This document shows, piece by piece, positions 8,130-17,011 of a stretch of 64,000 nucleotides of DNA. Source of the DNA: Psychromicrobium silvestre (GTDB taxonomy: Bacteria > Actinomycetota > Actinomycetes > Actinomycetales > Micrococcaceae); the NCBI RefSeq assembly GCF_013408295.1, contig NZ_JACBYQ010000001.1, positions 434,001 to 498,000 of the forward strand. Reading direction: 5' to 3'. The translations under genes and the position numbers were made by a program. Below the pieces are notes generated by a model. It was not told where the DNA came from, did no database searches, and worked only from the letters and a program-made list of their open reading frames with translations. The first letter of the stretch is position 1, and each line of letters opens with the position of its first letter.

Positions 8130-8891
8130 TTAGCGCAGTGCGTCGCGGACCGCGAGAGCGACCGCTGGAGAGTTGTTCGCATCCGAATGAACACAGATGC
8201 TGTCGAAGTCCAGGCGTAGTTCGGTGCCGTCCTCGGCGAGCACCACTCCCTCTTCTAGCGCTCGCCGGACTCGTTGGGCGGCAGCTTCGGGATTGGTTGG
8301 TTCCGGGCGCCTCTTGATCAGAAGTTGACCTTCCGAACCATAGTTCAAATCGACATAGAGCTCGGCGATGAAGGGGATTCCCAGTTCGGTACAGACCTTC
8401 TGATGCTCAGTGCCGGCGAGTCCGAAAAAAGGTACCTGAAAAAGTTCGCAGACCTTCGCTGCCGCGGTCATCAGCTCTGCATTGCGAGCCAACATGCCGT
8501 AGAGCGAGCCATGTGGCTTGAGATGATTGAGTTCCGCACCGGTGCGTCGCAGGAACGCATTGAGGGCTCCCACTTGATAGAGCAACAGTGACTCCACCTC
8601 GCTGGCCGTTAGTTTCATCTCTCGGCGACCAAAGCCCACCAGATCCGGAAGGCCTGGATGCGCCCCGATCTTGACGTTCTTTTGATAGGCCAGCTCGACG
8701 GTCTGAGCCATCGTCTCCGGATCGCCCGAATGGAAGCCGCAAGCCACATTGGCCACATCGATGGTCTCCAAAAGTGCGGCGTCATTGCCGAAGGAGTGCA
8801 AGCCGAAGGACTCACCGAGGTCGGAATTGATAGAGATCGTCCGTCGAGGAGTGCTCTCAGAAGAGAGCTGGGTCACAGTTGTTCTGTCCAT
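8130..8891 (-). CDS. pxpA: 5-oxoprolinase subunit A (LamB/YcsF family)
   Basis: LamB/YcsF protein, part of the ATP-dependent 5-oxoprolinase that opens pyroglutamate to glutamate. It has 253 residues with a short N-terminal extension before the family start ISINSDLGESFG; NVACGFHSGDP, IGAHPGLPDLVGFGRR and LKPHGSLYG are the conserved blocks. It is the first gene of the operon. A TAGCTT box ends 6 bases before the ATG, so the transcript is probably leaderless. It is divergent from a PucR-type regulator across 92 bases that hold an inverted repeat. Confidence 0.92.
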   Translation of the reverse strand: MDRTTVTQLSSESTPRRTISINSDLGESFGLHSFGNDAALLETIDVANVACGFHSGDPETMAQTVELAYQKNVKIGAHPGLPDLVGFGRREMKLTASEVESLLLYQVGALNAFLRRTGAELNHLKPHGSLYGMLARNAELMTAAAKVCELFQVPFFGLAGTEHQKVCTELGIPFIAELYVDLNYGSEGQLLIKRRPEPTNPEAAAQRVRRALEEGVVLAEDGTELRLDFDSICVHSDANNSPAVALAVRDALR

Positions 8892-8926
8892 CGTCCCAAG
8901 CTATGCGCCAAGCCGGAGGATCAATA

Positions 8927-8952
8927 TATGTAACTTGCACATAAAATATGTA
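8927..8952. promoter_or_regulatory. Candidate operator between pxpA operon and pucR-like gene
   Basis: Inverted repeat TATGT-N7-ACATA at 8927-8943, followed by a second ATATGTA (8946-8952) exactly 20 bases after the first ATATGTA, about two helical turns. It sits just upstream of a possible pxpA -35 (TTGATC on the minus strand, 8919-8924; 15-base spacer to TAGCTT). Position and symmetry suggest the target of the divergent regulator. Confidence 0.45.
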
Positions 8953-8983
8953 GATCATTGTGTAGTCGGCACTAGGAGAAGGT

Positions 8984-10456
8984 GTGAAAGTAGCGGATCT
9001 GCTGGTCGAACAGGTACTTCAACTCCGTTTGCACACCCCCTCCTCGGCGGAGCGAATGGCTCGTGGGATCAGCTATTGCGCGCCTGCGGAGTTCATGGAT
9101 CCCACTCCCTTTCTGAGCCCCAATGCCCTGCTCTTGACCAACGGTATGGGTTTGAACATCTCTGACGATAGAACCTGGGATGCCTATGTGGAGCGGCTCG
9201 CTAGGGTCCCGGTTGCGGCCATCGTCTTTGGCACCGGGCCAGCTCACCAATTGGTTCCGCCGGGCTTGAGTAAGGCTGCGGCAGCTCATGGTGTGCCGCT
9301 GCTGGAGGTGCCGGGCTCGGTGCCTGGCCTGCAAGTTCACCGCTATGTCAGCAGCGTATTGGAGGCTGAAAGATTCGCGCTGACCAAACAATCTTGGGAA
9401 CTCGCCGAACGCTGTTCCCAACTGGTCCGTGGACGAGGAAACCTCAGCCCGATGCTCCGTGCGGTAGCGCAGGCGGTAAGCGGTGAGGTTGCCGTGGTCG
9501 ACGCCGGAGGTTCGGTGCTGCTGCAATGGCCTAAGGAGGGTGATTGGAAGCCTCAGGCCAGAAGAAACCTTAGCGGGGGAGCGCAGAGCACCTTTCCGCT
9601 GCCGGCGAGCGACGGCGGTAGGTTCTCGCTTTTGGTGCGCAATAGTCCGATCCTGGACTCGCTGCCCGCGCTGCTCGGTCCGGTTTGTTCGATTATCGCC
9701 GTCCACCTGAGCTCGGCCCTGAACGAGCAGTCCGGCGAACGTCAGGCCATCCAGAAGTTCCTGAGTGCCCTGGACGATTGGCATGCTGCCACAAGCGCAG
9801 ATCTGGCTCGGTTGATGCGCTCTACCGGGCTGTCGAATCGTCAATCTAGTTATCTGATTGCCGCGGCTGCCGACCCGGATTCTCCGGTTCCGCTATGGCT
9901 GATGCGATTGGCTTTGCAGGAGGCCTTCGGTACCGTTCGCTTTGCCATGGAAGATGGCGTGTTCTTTGCTTTTGGCCAGGAACCAATCGATGCGGAACCG
10001 CTTGTCGCGTTACTGAAGCAATTCCGCGAGGAGTTGCCACAATTGAGGGTGCTGTTAGCAGGCCCGGCGGAAAGTCTCGACCAGCTCCGTTTGGACGCTG
10101 CCCAAGTACGTCATCAGCTAGATCAAGCCGGTGGCTCAATGATCGTGCCCGGACTAGGGCTGCAAGCCCTGATTGCGGCGACGGCTGGCCGCGGGGCGCA
10201 GGCCGCGGCGCAGAGATTGCTCGCTCCGCTACTGGACTATGACCGGGCGCATCAAGGACGATTGCTCGACACCTTGGAGGCATATCTGGCACAGGATGCG
10301 CATGCCGATCGCAGCTGTGCGGAGTTGTTCATCCACCGCAATACGCTCAACTACCGTTTGAAGCAGATCGAAGGGCTACTCGATATTGACCTGAAATCCT
10401 TGGAGAATAAGGCCAATTGCTTGATAGCGCTTAGGCTGTACCGGGCTGCTCGGTGA
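8984..10456 (+). CDS. PucR-family transcriptional regulator
   Basis: 490-residue regulator with the purine-catabolism-regulator-like N-terminal domain (about 1-130) and a C-terminal PucR helix-turn-helix (about 430-488, including ELFIHRNTLNYRLKQIEGL). The GTG start has AGGAGAAGG immediately upstream. PucR and CdaR relatives usually activate catabolic operons when a pathway metabolite is bound. Divergence from pxpA across a symmetric site suggests it controls the oxoprolinase/carboxylase operon. No ligand can be predicted. Confidence 0.85.
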   Translation: MKVADLLVEQVLQLRLHTPSSAERMARGISYCAPAEFMDPTPFLSPNALLLTNGMGLNISDDRTWDAYVERLARVPVAAIVFGTGPAHQLVPPGLSKAAAAHGVPLLEVPGSVPGLQVHRYVSSVLEAERFALTKQSWELAERCSQLVRGRGNLSPMLRAVAQAVSGEVAVVDAGGSVLLQWPKEGDWKPQARRNLSGGAQSTFPLPASDGGRFSLLVRNSPILDSLPALLGPVCSIIAVHLSSALNEQSGERQAIQKFLSALDDWHAATSADLARLMRSTGLSNRQSSYLIAAAADPDSPVPLWLMRLALQEAFGTVRFAMEDGVFFAFGQEPIDAEPLVALLKQFREELPQLRVLLAGPAESLDQLRLDAAQVRHQLDQAGGSMIVPGLGLQALIAATAGRGAQAAAQRLLAPLLDYDRAHQGRLLDTLEAYLAQDAHADRSCAELFIHRNTLNYRLKQIEGLLDIDLKSLENKANCLIALRLYRAAR

Positions 10457-10619
10457 ATCGCACGGTGAATCGCACGGTGAATCGGGTGGCGCTTGACGGC
10501 GTAGACTGGATAGGCCTTCGCAGCAACTTCTCAGAACTTCTCTAAACTTCTCGGATCCGCTGTGAGTCACGGGCCGCCACCGTTGGCATCCATCGAAGCA
10601 AGGAAAGCAGGAGAAGACT

Positions 10620-12218
10620 GTGATTATCGTCCAAGACCTCGAGCTACGTGCCGGGGCGCGTTTGCTCATGGACGAGGTGTCTTTCCGCATCGACAAGGGT
10701 GACAAGATCGGCCTGGTGGGTCGCAACGGAGCCGGTAAGACCACCTTGACCCGAGTATTAGCCGGAGACGGTTTACCCGCGGCAGGCAAGGTGACCAGGA
10801 GCGGCGAGATCGGCTATCTGCCGCAGGACCCGCGCACTCCGGATATGGAGCAGCTAGCTCGGGACCGGATTCTTTCCGCCCGCGACCTGGACAAAGTCGT
10901 CACTAAGCTCCGCAAGGCTGAGACCGAGATGGCCAGCGAGGATCCGAAGATTCGCGATAAAGCGATGGGGCGTTACGACCGGCTGGAACAGGAATTTCTC
11001 AATAATGGTGGCTACGCCGCCGAATCGGAAGCCGCCGCGATCTCCTCGAATCTTGCTCTTCCGGAGCGGATCCTGAATCAGCCACTGCGTACCCTTTCCG
11101 GTGGGCAACGCCGTCGTGTCGAGTTGGCCCGGATCCTGTTTTCCGGCGCCGAGACCATGCTGCTCGATGAGCCGACCAACCACTTGGACGCCGATTCCAT
11201 TAGCTGGTTACGGGACTTTCTCAAAGCGCACCAGGGCGGTCTGATCGTGATTAGTCACGACGTCGAACTGCTTGAAGCGACCGTCAATAAGGTTTACCAC
11301 CTGGACGCCAACCGGGCCACCATCGATCAATACAACCTGGGTTGGAAGAAATACCTGGAACAGCGCGAAACGGATGAGCGAGCTCGTAAGCGCGAGCGGG
11401 TCAACGTGGAGAAAAAAGCTAGCGTGCTGCTGGATCAAGCCAATAAGATGCGGGCAAAAGCCACCAAGGCTGTGGCCGCACAGAATATGGCTCGACGAGC
11501 AGAACGGATGCTGGCCGGGCTGGCGGAGGCGCGTACCGCGGATCGAGTGGCCGCGCTGCGCTTTCCCGATCCGGCGCCCTGTGGCAGGACTCCGCTGACC
11601 GCCGAAGGGCTGAGTAAGTCCTATGGTTCGCTGGAAATTTTCACCGACGTCGATCTAGCCATCGACCGCGGCTCAAAAGTTGTTGTGCTCGGGCTCAACG
11701 GTGCGGGTAAAACCACTCTGCTGCGGATGCTGGCTGGAGTGGATAAGCCCGATACCGGCACCGTGCAACCCGGACACGGCCTGAAAATCGGCTACTACGC
11801 CCAGGAACACGAAACCCTTGACACCTCCCGAACCGTGCTGGAAAACATGCGCTCGGCCGCACCAGAGCTTCGGGACGCCGAGGTGCGTGGCGTGCTGGGT
11901 TCCTTCTTGTTCTCCGGTGACGACGTCGATAAGCCCGCCGGTGTGCTCTCTGGTGGGGAAAAGACTCGATTGGCGCTAGCCACCATCGTGGCCTCTAGCG
12001 CCAATGTGCTGCTGCTTGATGAGCCAACGAATAACCTCGACCCGGCCAGCCGCAATGAGATCCTGGGTGCGCTGCGTAACTACACCGGCGCCGTCGTACT
12101 GGTCAGCCACGATGAAGGCGCGGTAGAAGCGCTCAATCCGGAGCGCGTGGTGCTGCTTCCTGATGGCGTAGAAGATCACTGGAACGAAGATTACCTGGAT
12201 CTGATTACACTGGCCTAG
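10620..12218 (+). CDS. ABC-F family ATP-binding protein
   Basis: Soluble twin-ATPase of the ABC-F family, which acts on ribosomes (translation factors of the EttA type or antibiotic protection) rather than in membranes. In its 532 residues, domain 1 has Walker A 34-42, LSGGQ 159-163 and DEPTNHLD 183-190; domain 2 has Walker A 358-366, LSGGE 443-447 and DEPTNNLD 467-474; the charged linker lies at about 245-300. There are no transmembrane segments. The start is GTG after AGGAGAAG. It stands alone; a housekeeping role is more likely than resistance, but sequence alone cannot decide. Confidence 0.9.
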   Translation: MIIVQDLELRAGARLLMDEVSFRIDKGDKIGLVGRNGAGKTTLTRVLAGDGLPAAGKVTRSGEIGYLPQDPRTPDMEQLARDRILSARDLDKVVTKLRKAETEMASEDPKIRDKAMGRYDRLEQEFLNNGGYAAESEAAAISSNLALPERILNQPLRTLSGGQRRRVELARILFSGAETMLLDEPTNHLDADSISWLRDFLKAHQGGLIVISHDVELLEATVNKVYHLDANRATIDQYNLGWKKYLEQRETDERARKRERVNVEKKASVLLDQANKMRAKATKAVAAQNMARRAERMLAGLAEARTADRVAALRFPDPAPCGRTPLTAEGLSKSYGSLEIFTDVDLAIDRGSKVVVLGLNGAGKTTLLRMLAGVDKPDTGTVQPGHGLKIGYYAQEHETLDTSRTVLENMRSAAPELRDAEVRGVLGSFLFSGDDVDKPAGVLSGGEKTRLALATIVASSANVLLLDEPTNNLDPASRNEILGALRNYTGAVVLVSHDEGAVEALNPERVVLLPDGVEDHWNEDYLDLITLA

Positions 12219-12250
12219 TCCTTCGCGGCTCGAATTTTGGGCCTGCGAAC

Positions 12251-12733
12251 TTAGCGCACTCGGAGTGGTTCTGCCCCGGTGATCCGGAGCAATTCTGAGT
12301 AGCTACTGGAGAACATCGAAAGATGATCGCCTGCGCCGGCCCAAATTCGAGGGTGCGCGGCCAGGGATTCATCGAGAATGCTGCGGATGGGCTGTGGGTG
12401 CCCCAGCGGCGCGACCCCGCCAATCTCTTGACCGGTGTGAAAAGATACGAAATCGGGACTGGCGCGGCGTATTTTTGAGCTTCCCAGCAGTGTTGCCACC
12501 AAGGAGGTATCCACTCGCGCCGCTCCACTGGCCAAGATGAGTAGGGGCTCACCGTCCATCTCGAAGATCAAACTGTTTGCGATTGCCGCCAGTTCACAGC
12601 CCAAGATCCGGGCCGCGTCCTCGGCCGTGGGTACCTGTTGATCAAGTGTCAGCACGGTATCTTCGGCCCCGGCAGCCAGTAGGGCGCGGCGGACCAGCTC
12701 GACCGGCGGCTTGGCGAGATTTTGTTCAGTCAC
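12251..12733 (-). CDS. YbaK/EbsC-type aminoacyl-tRNA deacylase
   Basis: 160-residue YbaK/ProX-superfamily protein, expected to hydrolyse mischarged tRNA in trans (Cys-tRNA(Pro) in YbaK). The conserved parts are the ANSLIFEMDG strand, the GAARVDTS loop with a K replaced by S-S-K-I, and GVAPLGHPQPI. The start is the GTG at 12733, which overlaps the SURF1 stop in the 8-base sequence GTGACTGA; a longer in-frame extension upstream lies inside the SURF1 gene and is rejected. It is the last gene of a four-gene minus-strand operon. Confidence 0.82.
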   Translation of the reverse strand: MTEQNLAKPPVELVRRALLAAGAEDTVLTLDQQVPTAEDAARILGCELAAIANSLIFEMDGEPLLILASGAARVDTSLVATLLGSSKIRRASPDFVSFHTGQEIGGVAPLGHPQPIRSILDESLAAHPRIWAGAGDHLSMFSSSYSELLRITGAEPLRVR

Positions 12734-13637
12734 GGACGGATTCCTTAGCCGCGGGTAAACCGCCCTGGAAGCCCTGCGCATCGAGCAAGGCATCCTCCAC
12801 ATCTTCGGCACTGGGCTTACGACGTCCGGATGGCCGTGACTTTCCGCGCTGTTGGAAGGCGGAACTGCGGCCAAGGGAATCCAGCTCGGAGAGGCCTTCT
12901 TCGGCGTCGAGGCGATCGATTTTTGCCTGCTGCCGGACCACATAGCCGTAGCCGATCAAGAAGAGCACACCGAAGGCGAACCATTGCAAGGCATAGCTGA
13001 GGTTGGTGCCATTATCGAAACTCGGTACCGCGAGTGGGGCTGGCGTCGTCGCCGGAGCGGGAGTCTCCTGATACATCGCCGCGTAGGCGCCGGTCTTGAG
13101 CGGGTAGCCGAGCTGAGCCGCATAATCGGGTAGATCGATGGAGGCGAGTTGACCGGCCGGGGCTCCGCGCTGCAATTTGATTTCCCCTGGCCGGAGCCTG
13201 GCGAGCACGGTCACGGTGCCGGAAGGCGGCGCCGGAATGGAGTCGGGGTGACCTGGGTCTTTATCTCCGATGGGCAGCCAACCGCGATCGATCACCACCG
13301 AATCACCATTGCTCAGTTTCAACGGAATAACCACTTCATAGCCCGGCTGACCGTTAAGCGGACGGTTCCGGACGACTCGCTGACCGGACAAGTCGTAGAC
13401 TCCGGTTAGACTCACCGGAGTCCATTCCTTGGCGGGGTCCAAGCTGCCGAATTGCGCCGCAGCCTGATCGTAGCTCAGCGGGCTAGCTGAATAATTATTG
13501 GTCACCTTGTTCTCCGCGGCGTCCACTTCGGCCTTGCGGGAAAGCTGCCACAGCCCCAAGCCTAGGCAGGCGATCGCGAAAATAATCGCTACCAAAAGAT
13601 AAGTCAGCCATTTTCTGCTGAAAATAAATTTGTACAT
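12726..13637 (-). CDS. SURF1 family cytochrome oxidase assembly protein
   Basis: Membrane protein involved in cytochrome c oxidase biogenesis. In its 303 residues, an N-terminal helix (about 11-33, with GLGLWQLSRKAE after it), an extracytoplasmic domain with PVSLTGVYD, RPLNGQPGYEVVIPL and DRGWLPIG, and a C-terminal helix (YALQWFAFGVLFLIGYGYV) give the classic SURF1 topology. The cytoplasmic tail of about 65 residues is charged. The ATG at 13637 shares one base with the preceding stop (TGATG), so the upstream in-frame extension is discarded. Confidence 0.9.
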   Translation of the reverse strand: MYKFIFSRKWLTYLLVAIIFAIACLGLGLWQLSRKAEVDAAENKVTNNYSASPLSYDQAAAQFGSLDPAKEWTPVSLTGVYDLSGQRVVRNRPLNGQPGYEVVIPLKLSNGDSVVIDRGWLPIGDKDPGHPDSIPAPPSGTVTVLARLRPGEIKLQRGAPAGQLASIDLPDYAAQLGYPLKTGAYAAMYQETPAPATTPAPLAVPSFDNGTNLSYALQWFAFGVLFLIGYGYVVRQQAKIDRLDAEEGLSELDSLGRSSAFQQRGKSRPSGRRKPSAEDVEDALLDAQGFQGGLPAAKESVRD

Positions 13638-13879
13638 CAGCCCTCTCCCTCGGCCGACGGAAACGCTATGGTGTCTCGGAAAAAACCACGGACACGCAGA
13701 TAGTCTTCCAGCCATGCCCGGTGTTCGGAGCAGGCTAGCCAAATTTTCAAACGTTCCGGGGTGTGCAGTTTGGGATTGTTCCAGCGCAGTTGCCAGCTCG
13801 CCGCTGTGCGGCAGCCCTTACGGGAGCAACGCGGTAACTCGGTGGCTCCGGTCCCGGCCAGCGAGTCCAGGAAACTCAT
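13637..13879 (-). CDS. Conserved small Cys-containing protein of unknown function
   Basis: 80 residues, no firm family name. Cysteines at CSRKGC and ACSEH, with nearby His, suggest a small zinc-binding unit, and WNNPKLHTPERLK is a recognisable conserved stretch of actinobacterial homologues that are sometimes mislabelled acetone carboxylase. It overlaps the DUF3099 stop by 4 bases (ATGA) and SURF1 by one base, so it is translated with both. No function is proposed. Confidence 0.75.
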   Translation of the reverse strand: MSFLDSLAGTGATELPRCSRKGCRTAASWQLRWNNPKLHTPERLKIWLACSEHRAWLEDYLRVRGFFRDTIAFPSAEGEG

Positions 13880-14319
13880 GCTTTGTCACCCTCTGTTCCA
13901 TGCAAATCGGGCGTTCGGTGTAGCTCTGTTCGGTGTAGCTCGGGCTGTACCGGTTCAGAGTCATTGGACTCGGGCACTACCTCGCCTTGTAGCGTGATGG
14001 GTTCCTCATCGGTGACCGCGGGAGCCTCAAGTTCTGCCTGTGGTGCGTGATCCAAAAGAGCTGTGCTTTCCGCGTTGCTGGTATCGCTACCCCCATTGGC
14101 GATAATCACGGCGAACCAGGGGATGAAGACCGCTCCAATAATCGGCACTAGTTTCCACCAGCCATCGACGACGAACAAAAGGCCGAAGCAGAGCAGCCTG
14201 ATTCCCATCGCAATGGCGTATTTGATCATTCTGCCGCGCATCTCATCACTATGAGAGGTCCTGGCCGTGGTGATGTTCTGCACATCGTCCGGCTGCATCG
14301 GGGAATGGTCTTTACTCAC
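13876..14319 (-). CDS. DUF3099 domain membrane protein
   Basis: 147-residue protein. A short polar N terminus with QNITTAR typical of DUF3099 is followed by a helical hairpin of two transmembrane segments (roughly IKYAIAMGIRLLCFGLLF and LVPIIGAVFIPWFAVIIA) and a long acidic C-terminal tail ending in two LHRT repeats. The GTG at 14319 is chosen because GGGAGAA precedes it; the upstream in-frame sequence lacks a ribosome site. First gene of the DUF3099, 80-aa, SURF1, YbaK operon, which hints at a link to respiratory membrane assembly. Confidence 0.8.
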   Translation of the reverse strand: MSKDHSPMQPDDVQNITTARTSHSDEMRGRMIKYAIAMGIRLLCFGLLFVVDGWWKLVPIIGAVFIPWFAVIIANGGSDTSNAESTALLDHAPQAELEAPAVTDEEPITLQGEVVPESNDSEPVQPELHRTELHRTPDLHGTEGDKA

Positions 14320-14403
14320 TGTCTCTATTCTCCCACCGTGCTCACGGCGGTCCAAACAGAGACCCGCTGAGCGCTCGGAACGGATAAGATTCAAGGCGGG
14401 TAA

Positions 14404-15153
<750 letters not shown>

Positions 15154-15178
15154 ATTTCATCCGATAAAAGAAAGGCTT

Positions 15179-15931
15179 ATGATGGCAGATTTGAAGGATA
15201 AGACGGCGATCGTCACGGGTTCCTCACGCGGTATTGGTGCGGATGTGGCGAAGTTCCTGGCGGCTCAGGGCGCCGCGGTGGTGGTTAACTACCGGCAGAA
15301 GGCACCGCGGGCCAATAAAGTGGTAGCCGAAATCGAAGCGGCTGGCGGGCAGGCCGTTGCGGTCGGTGCAGATCTGACCGCGCCCGAGGGCGTGCAGGCT
15401 CTTGTCGATGCGGCGCTCTCGCTGTCCGGCTCAGGCTCCCTGGATCTTTTGGTGCTCAACGCTTCCGGCGGCATGGAAACCTCCATGGGGGAGGATTACG
15501 CCCTCAAACTTAACCGGGATGCCCAGGTTGCCATGTTGCAGGCGGCGACGGCAGTCATGCAGCCGGGCTCCAGGGTGGTCTTCGTGACGAGTCACCAGGC
15601 GCACTTCATTAACCAGGTTTCCACCATGGATGCTTACGAGCCGGTGGCTCGCAGCAAACGAGCCGGTGAGGACGCGCTGCGCGAATTCATCCCCGAGCTG
15701 GAAGCCAAGGGAATCAGCTTTGTGGTGGTCTCCGGAGACATGATCGAAGGGACCATCACGGCGACCTTGCTGGACCGGGCGCAGCCCGGAGCCATCGAGG
15801 CGCGGCGTACTGAGGCGGGCAAGCTGTACTCGGTGTCCGAATTCGCAGCTGAAGTGGCGAAGGCAGCTACCGCAGAGGTACCCACCGGCCACACCGAATA
15901 CGTCGGCGGAGCCGTCGGCTTCCTGGAGTAA
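15179..15931 (+). CDS. SDR family oxidoreductase with non-consensus active site
   Basis: 250-residue SDR. The cofactor motif TGSSRGIG (13-20) and LVLNASGG are intact. The usual YxxxK is not: the lysine is K160 (ARSKRAGE) but position -4 is V156, and the nearest Tyr is Y153, 7 residues before. TSHQAHF replaces the usual catalytic Ser segment. So it may use another residue, act as a non-classical reductase, or bind NADP without catalysis. It lies 25 bases after fabG with AAAGAAAGG before the ATG pair at 15179/15182. Confidence 0.82.
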   Translation: MMADLKDKTAIVTGSSRGIGADVAKFLAAQGAAVVVNYRQKAPRANKVVAEIEAAGGQAVAVGADLTAPEGVQALVDAALSLSGSGSLDLLVLNASGGMETSMGEDYALKLNRDAQVAMLQAATAVMQPGSRVVFVTSHQAHFINQVSTMDAYEPVARSKRAGEDALREFIPELEAKGISFVVVSGDMIEGTITATLLDRAQPGAIEARRTEAGKLYSVSEFAAEVAKAATAEVPTGHTEYVGGAVGFLE

Positions 15932-15949
15932 CCCTCCAACAGTTGCTTT

Positions 15950-16027
15950 ACCGCCGAGTTCGCTTGTGAGTCACCAATTCGCCTGTTTTTACGGGCGAAC
16001 ACGAGACCCGCAAGCGAACTCGGCGGT
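15950..16027. terminator. Long bipartite hairpin between convergent SDR and serB genes
   Basis: Outer stem of 17 perfectly paired bases (15950-15966 with 16011-16027) and an inner stem of 6 pairs (15978-15983 with 15994-15999) around a T-rich loop. T-rich (upstream) and A-rich (downstream) flanks would give U tracts in both directions, so it can stop transcription from both sides. The serB stop codon begins at the edge of the right arm. The arm is unusually long for a simple terminator. Confidence 0.7.
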
Positions 16028-16911
16028 TAAAAAGCAAGGCCGGAGAGCTCGAGGGCTTGGTCGAGGCGGTCGAGTTGGGCGTCGGCGGCCGCCTGCACAG
16101 CAGGCTTCGCCCGATAGGCCAGGCCGAGTCCAGCGGCAGCCAGCATGTCCAAGTCGTTTGCGCCGTCACCAATCGCTACCGTTGCCCCGAGCGGGATACC
16201 CGCCTCGGCGGCCCACTCCCGCAGCGACTCCGCTTTTGCAATGCGATCCACGACGGCGCCGCTCACCCGCCCGGTCAGCAAGCCATCGATAATCTCCAGT
16301 TCATTGGCCCGTGCCCGGTCGAGGCCGAGACGAGCCGCTAGGGGATCAAGGATCTGTGAAAAGCCCCCGGAGACGGCAGCGACCAGATGGCCGGCGCGAT
16401 GGGCGCCCTCGATCAATCGCTCGGCACCTTCGGAGAGCCTGATGGCGTCCTGAACTTCCGCGAGCACCCCGATCGGTAGCCCCGCCAGAGCGGCGACTCG
16501 TTGATGCAGACTCTGCGCAAAATCCAATTCGCCCCGCATCGCGGCCTCGGTCACCGACCGTACCTCGGCTTCCCGCCCGGCATGCGCGGCGAGTAACTCG
16601 ATCACTTCCTGTTGGATCAGGGTGGAATCGACATCCAGCACGAAAAGTTTCCGTTTGGCCTGCAATAGCTCGGTGGGCACCACGGCAATGCGGAGGTCGA
16701 CCCCGGTCATCGCCCGGACGAGGGCCGCCCGGAACTCCGGGAGGCCGCCGTCGAACTCAAGATCTGCCCGGAACACCGCATAGTTGACGTTCTCGCTGCT
16801 GCTTTCAGCCACACTGCGGGCGCCACAAGCTGTCAGCGCCGCACGCAGAGAGGTGACGGCCTCGGCGGTCAGAACGGGGGCATAGCCGAAGGCGGCGTAA
16901 TTGACGGGCAT
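16027..16911 (-). CDS. serB: Phosphoserine phosphatase SerB
   Basis: Hydrolyses O-phosphoserine in the last step of serine synthesis; HAD superfamily. In 294 residues: an N-terminal ACT-like region (about 1-85), HAD motif I DVDST (93-97, nucleophile D93), SGGFSQI (motif II) and motif IV GDGAND (248-253). A TAAACT box ends 6 bases before the ATG, suggesting a leaderless message. Monocistronic and divergent from an ABC ATPase gene. Confidence 0.92.
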   Translation of the reverse strand: MPVNYAAFGYAPVLTAEAVTSLRAALTACGARSVAESSSENVNYAVFRADLEFDGGLPEFRAALVRAMTGVDLRIAVVPTELLQAKRKLFVLDVDSTLIQQEVIELLAAHAGREAEVRSVTEAAMRGELDFAQSLHQRVAALAGLPIGVLAEVQDAIRLSEGAERLIEGAHRAGHLVAAVSGGFSQILDPLAARLGLDRARANELEIIDGLLTGRVSGAVVDRIAKAESLREWAAEAGIPLGATVAIGDGANDLDMLAAAGLGLAYRAKPAVQAAADAQLDRLDQALELSGLAF

Positions 16912-17011
16912 AGCCTCAGTTTAGCCAGCGGAGCGGGCCAAAGAACTTTGATCGGGCCGCACCGGGTAGCAGTTCGCCATCTTGCCCGGCTTTGGCCTAA
17001 TGTCTAGTGCT

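Noticed and set aside
8972-9844. 290-codon open frame on the minus strand across the pucR-like gene
   Set aside because: It is antisense to a clear PucR-family gene, has no family features and no ribosome-binding site; GC-rich antisense frames of this kind are common.
10620-12218. ABC-F protein as an antibiotic resistance determinant
   Set aside because: No regulatory leader or mobile context; the family is mostly housekeeping, so resistance is not claimed.
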